From a bacterium (GTDB lineage: Bacteria > SZUA-79 > Acidulodesulfobacterales > Acidulodesulfobacteraceae): a stretch of 64,000 bases of DNA. The translations under genes and the position numbers were made by a program. A model generated the notes under the pieces. That model worked only from the letters and a program-made list of their open reading frames with translations, was not told where the DNA came from and made no database searches. Shown here piece by piece: positions 59,011-64,000 of this stretch; the stretch's first letter is position 1; each line of letters starts with the position of its first letter. The stretch is from NCBI GenBank assembly GCA_021800805.1, contig JAJYYR010000001.1, positions 806,001-870,000 of the forward strand. The letters run 5' to 3'.

Positions 59011-60213
59011 ATGATAAAAAGGATTTTATCCGAAAAAATAACGGCGTTATCTAAAAAGTTTCCGGTAATTACGATAACAGGACCGCGCCAGTCCGGCAAG
59101 ACTACCCTCGTAAAGTCCGTATTTAAAGGTTATGAATATATAAGTCTCGAAGACCCCGACGAAAGAGAGTTTGCTATTTCCGACCCGAGGGGCTTTTTAA
59201 GAAGGCTGCCGGAAAGCGTAATATTGGACGAAATCCAGAGAACGCCGACCCTGTTTTCATATATACAGGGAATCGTAGACGAAAAATACGTTCCCGGCAG
59301 GTTTATCTTTACAGGGTCTAATCAATTTCATCTTATAAAAAACATAACTCAGACGCTTGCGGGAAGAACTGCCGTCGTCAACCTTTTCCCCTTCAGCTTA
59401 ACCGAATTATTATCTAAGCCTGCATTTAATCCAATCTCTATAGAATTTTTAACGGAAACGGGCAAATGCGTAAAGCCGCCGCTAAATATAGAGGATTACC
59501 TTTTTAAAGGCTTTTATCCGCCGGTGTACGATAAAGGGTACGAACCTTACGACTGGTTTTCTGGCTATTACAGGACATACGTGGAAAGAGACGTTAGGGA
59601 GATTGCAAATATAGCCAACCTTGAGGCGTTTCAAAAATTTATTCATTTATGCGCCGGCAGATGCGGACAAATTCTTAATCTTTCTTCGCTTGCATCCGAC
59701 GCCGGAATTTCCCACACCACTGCAAGAAGCTGGATTTCCGTTCTGGAAGCAAGTTTTATAGTTCACATTCTCCCGCCTCATCATTCGAACTTTTCGAAAA
59801 GAATAATTAAAAGCCCTAAGTTATATTTTTTAGATACCGGCTTATTGTGCTATCTTTTAAGGATTAAAACCCCGGACGAGGTCTTAACCCATTCTATGAA
59901 GGGGCAGATATTCGAAAACTTCGTGTTTCTGGAACTGTTTAAATCTTTTGCTAATATAGGAGAAATATCCCCGTTATATTTCTGGCGCGACAAAACCGGA
60001 CACGAGATCGATTTTATAATAGACGGCGGGAAAAAACTTATCCCGATAGAGGCAAAATCCGGCGAAACCATAGCAGGTTCGTTTTATGACGGACTTAAGT
60101 TTTTTAAAAACCTTGGGGGAAAAGACGTATCTAAAACAGGCGTTCTTATACACGGCGGGAATGCCCTTTATAAAAGAAACGAAATATCGACGATACCATG
60201 GCATTGCATTTGA
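59011..60213 (+). CDS. AAA_14/DUF4143 ATPase, second copy
   Basis: The 400-residue protein has Walker A GPRQSGKTT (24-32), Walker B VILDEIQR (70-77) and the sensor FTGSNQFHLI. GRTAVVNLFPFSLTELL typical of the group follows. The DUF4143 domain (about 190-400) has the nuclease-like pattern GHEIDFIID ... PIEAKSG (E-D ... E-x-K). It differs from the first copy in retaining these residues. I start at ATG 59011 rather than the in-frame TTG at 58972, because that TTG is the first base of a good -35 box. Function unknown. Confidence 0.82.
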   Translation: MIKRILSEKITALSKKFPVITITGPRQSGKTTLVKSVFKGYEYISLEDPDEREFAISDPRGFLRRLPESVILDEIQRTPTLFSYIQGIVDEKYVPGRFIFTGSNQFHLIKNITQTLAGRTAVVNLFPFSLTELLSKPAFNPISIEFLTETGKCVKPPLNIEDYLFKGFYPPVYDKGYEPYDWFSGYYRTYVERDVREIANIANLEAFQKFIHLCAGRCGQILNLSSLASDAGISHTTARSWISVLEASFIVHILPPHHSNFSKRIIKSPKLYFLDTGLLCYLLRIKTPDEVLTHSMKGQIFENFVFLELFKSFANIGEISPLYFWRDKTGHEIDFIIDGGKKLIPIEAKSGETIAGSFYDGLKFFKNLGGKDVSKTGVLIHGGNALYKRNEISTIPWHCI

Positions 60214-60238
60214 TTATAATCGATCCGCATGGGCGGGT

Positions 60239-60571
60239 TTATGGTAAATTTAAATCCGTTAAAAACGCAGGTATAAATTTCACCTCTTTAGAATAATTAA
60301 AATATGACCTGTTTATAACCATTTTGCTTTTAATTTTTAACGATTTTTTATATTTCAATTCAAATTCCGTAACGGCTTTCGGGATATTTTTAAATATTCC
60401 CGATTTTACTTCGATAAGCGATAAGCCGCTTTCTTTTTCACGGATAAAATCTATTTCCGTTTGTGAAGTCGTTCGATAAAAATAATTAGTCGTTAATATA
60501 TCCGCCGTATTGTCGAGAACGTTAAAAACATAGTTTTCGTAAAGCTTTCCGGCGTCATCCCTGAATTCCAT
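60239..60571 (-). pseudogene. C-terminal fragment of a third DUF4143 ATPase
   Basis: A 110-residue frame contains only the tail of the family: AGKLYENYVFNVL and TTSQTEIDFIREKESGLSLIEVKSG, that is, the EID ... E-x-K nuclease-like pair and its flanks. The ATPase core that should precede it (to the right, on the minus strand) is missing; the upstream 100 bp is AT-rich repeat sequence. It is convergent with the intact copy at 59011. It is best read as a deletion remnant, unless the isolated domain is used on its own. Confidence 0.65.
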
Positions 60572-60602
60572 ATTGTTGAAGTTTTTTATCTGGAAATTTC
60601 TT

Positions 60603-60654
60603 AAGTAATATTACATAGTAAATTTGATATAAAGTAATATATTTTACATAGTAA
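60603..60654. repeat. Two imperfect direct repeats of about 25 bp
   Basis: AAGTAATAT...TACATAGTAA occurs at about 60603-60622 and again at about 60632-60654, with a few extra bases in the second copy. They lie just upstream of the truncated DUF4143 fragment and could be old operator repeats. Confidence 0.45.
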
Positions 60655-60781
60655 TTATATTATATATGTATTTTTATTAAGTAAACTCTAAAGATAATCT
60701 GAAACTTGCCGATTGAAAACTATTTCCATAGCGAATATTCTTTAGGGGCATTAGGACTCAATAATGGGTTCAAGATTTATA

Positions 60782-60870
60782 TGGACATAGATATTCAGTC
60801 GAGCCCGTAGCCGAATAGAAGCGCCGAGCCGCCTTTTAGGGCAAGCGGCAGGTTATTTTGAAATACTTTT
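60782..60870 (-). pseudogene. Remnant of an AbiEii-type nucleotidyltransferase
   Basis: On the minus strand the frame KKVFQNNLPLALKGGSALLF followed by GYGLD, then TGA, then ISMS matches the KGGTAL...YGLxRxSxDID start of AbiEii toxins. TGA stands where CGA (Arg) would be expected. Further stops follow. No intact start or end is seen. Together with the MntA/HepT remnants at 39.6-40.1 kb it is a second decayed nucleotidyltransferase toxin locus. Confidence 0.45.
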
Positions 60871-61114
60871 TTGTTTTAGACGATGTCGAAGCAGGCGGCG
60901 AAGGGAAAATACCACATATGACTGCGGGTTTTTTATAAAAAATGGACGTAAAATCCTTTATTTTAAAGGGCTGGGGGGTATCTTTTTATTGACAACCTGT
61001 AATTATTATTATATTATTAATTGCGGTTATATTAAGCGGCAACGTGAAATTATATCTTGCGTTAATATATAGAACAAGAATAACAACAAGAATACAAATT
61101 ATGGGGACTAATAA

Positions 61115-61300
61115 ATGAATATTATATATGTTGCGATGCCGTATTTTCTGATATTCATAGTCTCTCTATCGTCGCAACTACTTATTATTAAACTCCTCCA
61201 TAACACTCCTTATTTTTTGGACAAAAAAGACGATGACAAGCCCCAGAGGTTGCATACTGACGCCGTTAGAAGGATAGGCGGGAATAAATTTTTTCAATAA
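61115..61300 (+). pseudogene. N-terminal fragment of a WecA/MraY-type glycosyl-1-phosphate transferase
   Basis: The 61-residue frame has one transmembrane helix (YFLIFIVSLSSQLLIIKLLH). The conserved DKKDDDKPQRLHTDAVRRIGG follows, resembling the D-x-P-x-x-R-x-x-H-x-x-x-x-x-R-x-GG that opens polyprenyl-phosphate sugar-1-phosphate transferases. The remaining ten or so helices are gone and the frame ends in NKFFQ and a stop. The flippase gene begins 20 nt later. It marks the border of the polysaccharide locus. Confidence 0.68.
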
Positions 61301-61319
61301 ATATAAATATAAAAAAATA

Positions 61320-62876
61320 ATGGATTCGATAAGCAGTAAAAAAATAGCTAAAAATACGATTCTCAATTTTATTGGACAGGGCATCCCCCTTTTAGTATTA
61401 ATTTTTACTATGCCCTTTATTATTAAGGGTTTGGGAACCATTCAGTTTGGCTTTATTTCTATTGTCTGGGTTATTATAGGTAATTTTGCCGTTTTCGATT
61501 TAGGGCTAGGGCGAGCTATAAACAAGTTTGTTTCCGAAGCTATAAGCAAAGGAAATAAATCTGAAGTGCCGCAAATTATATGGACGGCGGTAACGGTTCA
61601 GCTTGTTTTTGGAGTAATAGGCGGTGTTATATTTGCTTTAATTACTCCTTTTTTAGTAGAACATTTGCTTAAAATTCCTGCTAATTTAACGCAAGAAGCG
61701 CTAATAAGCCTTTATTTGCTTGTGCCGTCTATTCCCATTATACTTATTACCGCATCGTTAAGCGGGGTTTTGTCGGCTTATCAGCGGTTTGATATTATTA
61801 ATGCCGTAAAAATACCCGTAAGTTCTCTTACTTATATTCTTCTCCTAATCTGCGTCCTCTTAAAATTTAACCTTCCGGAAATTGTAACGGTGATATTATT
61901 TATCAGGGTTTTAAATTTAATTATTTTTGCGATATTTAATTTCCGAATCATTCCCGGCTTGAAAAGATTTTCTATATCGTCCGGCATTATGCCGCGTTTG
62001 TTTTCTTACGGAGGTTGGGTAACGGTGTCCAACGTGGTTGGCCCTATTCTCGTCTATTTAGACCGTCTTTTGATAGGTATTATTTTATCCATGTCCGCTG
62101 TAGCGTATTATTCCGTGCCTTATGAAGCGGTTACGCGTTTATGGATTATTCCTACAAGTTTGACTATGGTTTTATTTCCTTCTTTTAGTTCTTTAGACGG
62201 GATAGGGGATAAAAAAAAAATCGACGGTTTATTTGCTCATTCCGTTAAGTATATTATTTTAGGTTTTGGCGTTTTATGTTTATTCGTTATTTTGTTTGCC
62301 AAAAATATTCTTGGAGTATGGGTAGGCAATAATTTCGCTTTAAAAAGCGTTTTGCCTATGCAGATTCTTGTTTTGGGCGTTTTTATAAACTCTGTAGGGC
62401 ACATACCCTATACCCTGCTTCAAGCTGTGGGGCGTCCTGATATTACAGCAAAATTTCATCTTGCGGAACTTCCCGTATTTGTGATAGCAGCATGGCTGTT
62501 TATAAACCGCTGGGGTATTTCCGGCGCGGCAGGCGCATGGACGCTCAGAGTGTTTATAGATACGGTTTTACTTATGTGGGCATCTTTTAAAATTTACGGA
62601 CTTTCGTTTCGCTCTTTAAAGAATAACGGCGCTATAAGCATTGTTTCTGCGGTTGTGGTTTTAACTCTTTTAGCGTTTACAATAAAATATTTATTAAGCG
62701 GTTATTCTCTTGCGACACAATTGTTTGTTGTTTTGTTGCTATTTGCTGTTTTTATATTATTTTGCTGGAGGATTTTTTTTGACGAATTTGAACGCGATAT
62801 GTTTTTAAATGCTATAAAGATAAGAAATTTAATAAAAAATAAAAAGACAAGGAAAATAAATGGATACATGCAGTAA
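61320..62876 (+). CDS. Wzx-type polysaccharide flippase
   Basis: The 518-residue inner-membrane protein has about 14 hydrophobic segments and the polysaccharide-transport (MATE-superfamily) start SKKIAKNTILNFIGQGIPLLVLIFTMPFIIKGLGTIQFGFISIVWVI. Conserved segments include FDLGLGRAINKFVSEA and LLIGIILSMSAVAYYSVPYEA. It should flip lipid-linked O-antigen or exopolysaccharide units to the periplasm. It overlaps the methyltransferase gene after it by 17 nt, so the two are co-translated. No ribosome site is obvious in the AATAAA-rich leader. Confidence 0.87.
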   Translation: MDSISSKKIAKNTILNFIGQGIPLLVLIFTMPFIIKGLGTIQFGFISIVWVIIGNFAVFDLGLGRAINKFVSEAISKGNKSEVPQIIWTAVTVQLVFGVIGGVIFALITPFLVEHLLKIPANLTQEALISLYLLVPSIPIILITASLSGVLSAYQRFDIINAVKIPVSSLTYILLLICVLLKFNLPEIVTVILFIRVLNLIIFAIFNFRIIPGLKRFSISSGIMPRLFSYGGWVTVSNVVGPILVYLDRLLIGIILSMSAVAYYSVPYEAVTRLWIIPTSLTMVLFPSFSSLDGIGDKKKIDGLFAHSVKYIILGFGVLCLFVILFAKNILGVWVGNNFALKSVLPMQILVLGVFINSVGHIPYTLLQAVGRPDITAKFHLAELPVFVIAAWLFINRWGISGAAGAWTLRVFIDTVLLMWASFKIYGLSFRSLKNNGAISIVSAVVVLTLLAFTIKYLLSGYSLATQLFVVLLLFAVFILFCWRIFFDEFERDMFLNAIKIRNLIKNKKTRKINGYMQ

Positions 62877-63936
62877 CCAAAATATAGATATAAGCGGTTC
62901 GTGGCCTGAAAACGGCTTGGAAACAGTTGGGGTATGCCCAGTTTGCGAAAGCAAAGAAAAGGTTAAACTTTATGAGGGATTAAAAGACCGTGTTTTTTTC
63001 TGCGCTCCCGGCGAGTGGACCCTTTGGAAATGTTTAGGCTGCGGTTCGGCTTATTTAAATCCGCGTCCAAATAAAGAAAGCGTGGGGCTTGCCTACCGGA
63101 ATTATTTTACTCACGAATCTTCATTAAATAAGTCTCTAAGCGAGTTTACTTTATGGAGACGTCTTCGCCGGAGTTTTGCTAACGGTTATCGAAATTATTA
63201 TTTTAAGACAGATTTACATCCAAGTAATTTTCTGGGAATAGGGCTTAAGTTATTTCCTTCCCAGCGCAATCTTATCGAGTCGTCGTTCCGCAACCTTGAA
63301 AAGTCTTTTCCCGTTGGTCAAAATTTACTCGATATAGGCTGCGGCAACGGCGATTTTTTATATTATGCAAAAAGTACCGGCAGAAAAGTAACGGGCGTAG
63401 AATTGGACACGCAAGCCGTATCGGTTGCACGCGCTAAAGGATTAGATGTTAGACTTGGAGGCGTTGAGGCTATAAATCCTGAGAAGGAAAGGTTTGACAT
63501 TATTACTATAGGTCACGTCATAGAACATGTTCACGACCCCATTGATTTATTGCGTAAATGTTACCTACTGCTTAAAAAAAATGGCTATATTTGGATTGAT
63601 ATGCCAAACATAGACGCTATTGGGCATGCAATTTACGGTGGAAATTGGAGAGATTTGGATCCGCCGCGCCATCTTGTTTTATTTTCTTATAATTCTTTGA
63701 GAAAAGCATTGATTGAAGCCGGTTTTTCAAATATTCAAGACCAGCCTTATAGACCTTTATGCAAGGATATATTTCCCGTATCGGAAGCTATATCTGAAGG
63801 CAAAAGAGACGCGATAAATACATCCGTTAAATCGTCTTCCGCTTTATGCAAGCAAAATATAAGAAAGTCGGAGAAGATAGCACGCAAAAAACCTGAAGTT
63901 CGTGAATTTATAACTATAAAAGCTTGGAAAATATGA
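62860..63936 (+). CDS. Class I SAM-dependent methyltransferase of a polysaccharide locus
   Basis: The 358-residue protein starts with a zinc-ribbon-like CPVCESKEKV ... CLGCGSAYLNPRP, as in many surface-sugar methyltransferases. The Rossmann core follows: LLDIGCGNGDFLYYAKSTGRKVTGVELD (about 156-183), DIITIGHVIEHVHDP and LLKKNGYIWIDMPN. The tail after about 300 is polar and does not follow the usual family ending (VKSSSALCKQNIRKSEKIARKK). The target is probably a sugar of the repeat unit. The stop overlaps the next ATG as ATGA. Confidence 0.8.
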   Translation: MDTCSNQNIDISGSWPENGLETVGVCPVCESKEKVKLYEGLKDRVFFCAPGEWTLWKCLGCGSAYLNPRPNKESVGLAYRNYFTHESSLNKSLSEFTLWRRLRRSFANGYRNYYFKTDLHPSNFLGIGLKLFPSQRNLIESSFRNLEKSFPVGQNLLDIGCGNGDFLYYAKSTGRKVTGVELDTQAVSVARAKGLDVRLGGVEAINPEKERFDIITIGHVIEHVHDPIDLLRKCYLLLKKNGYIWIDMPNIDAIGHAIYGGNWRDLDPPRHLVLFSYNSLRKALIEAGFSNIQDQPYRPLCKDIFPVSEAISEGKRDAINTSVKSSSALCKQNIRKSEKIARKKPEVREFITIKAWKI

Positions 63937-63996
63937 ATAATAAATTAAATGACTTTTCTCAAATCCTAAAAATATCAGGAAAAAATTTCGCATAGA
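63934..63996 (+). CDS. Short frame overlapping the methyltransferase stop (uncertain)
   Basis: ATGA coupling starts a frame MNNKLNDFSQILKISGKNFA that stops after 20 codons at the window edge. It may be the broken start of the next glycan gene, or a chance overlap. The window ends 4 nt later, so nothing more can be said. Confidence 0.25.
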
Positions 63997-64000
63997 TGCA

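Larger units (their letters stand above)
60572..61114. other. Gene-poor junction with decayed sequence
   Basis: No intact gene is visible in these 543 bp. From left to right there are imperfect direct repeats (60603-60654), an AbiEii-like remnant on the minus strand (60782-60870) and an AT-rich stretch before the truncated WecA-like frame. TTGACA at about 60989-60994 is a lone -35-like motif before the WecA-like fragment. Confidence 0.55.

Noticed and set aside
1..64000. CRISPR arrays, rRNA genes, intact transposases or prophage
   Set aside because: I saw no regularly spaced repeats of CRISPR type, no rRNA sequence and no transposase or phage structural gene. Only short palindromes, small repeats and gene fragments are present.

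Overview
The window looks like chromosomal DNA of a moderately AT-rich, Gram-negative, flagellated and piliated sulfur-metabolising bacterium. Three observations point to an acidophile of deltaproteobacterial type, possibly an Acidulodesulfobacterales-like lineage: a complete sulfur-oxidation heterodisulfide-reductase-like (sHdr) operon, secreted flagellar proteins almost without charged residues, and short-palindrome families of a kind I associate with such genomes. The taxonomic name is an inference without any database search.

Layout. (1) 1-8.7 kb: a partial MFS transporter diverges from a ferritin-like/FNT-channel fusion, which is followed by shdrC1-B1-A-H-C2-B2, the proposed machinery for oxidising carrier-bound sulfane sulfur. 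Two of its gaps carry palindromic elements. (2) 8.7-10.2 kb: a GT39-type membrane glycosyltransferase on the minus strand. (3) 10.5-17.2 kb: pilMNOPQ (type IV pilus alignment complex and secretin), then folE2, aroC and aroK. aroC and aroK each carry an in-frame palindromic insertion. (4) 17.4-32.2 kb: flagellin, flaG, fliD and fliS run directly into a tightly overlapping series of glycosyltransferases, a sulfotransferase and an APS kinase. I read this as a flagellin glycosylation-plus-sulfation operon. (5) 32.2-39.5 kb: a very AT-rich surface-sugar island with a GT2, a deoxysugar reductase/epimerase, an RfbC-like epimerase, a C-methyltransferase, another methyltransferase, and rfbG/rfbF for CDP-4-keto-6-deoxyglucose. 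(6) 39.6-42.5 kb: a decayed MntA/HepT toxin-antitoxin pair, an ATPase with a nuclease-like tail, and an intact RelB/RelE-like module. (7) 42.5-57.2 kb: a TPR-FkbH protein, an antiporter, then housekeeping genes aroB, xer, glnD, pepP, efp, accB, accC, gcvH, a lipoate ligase, tRNA-Gly(CCC) and yqeY. (8) 57.2-61.3 kb: two AAA_14/DUF4143 ATPases, fragments of a third, an AbiEii-like remnant and a truncated WecA-like gene. (9) 61.3-64 kb: the start of another polysaccharide locus with a Wzx flippase and a methyltransferase.

Cross-cutting signals. Several genes have a good -10 box only 6-10 nt before the ATG and no Shine-Dalgarno, suggesting leaderless mRNAs. Short palindromes occur inside genes in frame as well as between genes. 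A 47-bp repeat lies upstream of each of the three intact orphan ATPase genes. The usual pilQ-aroK-aroB neighbourhood appears split by about 29 kb of flagellar and glycan genes.
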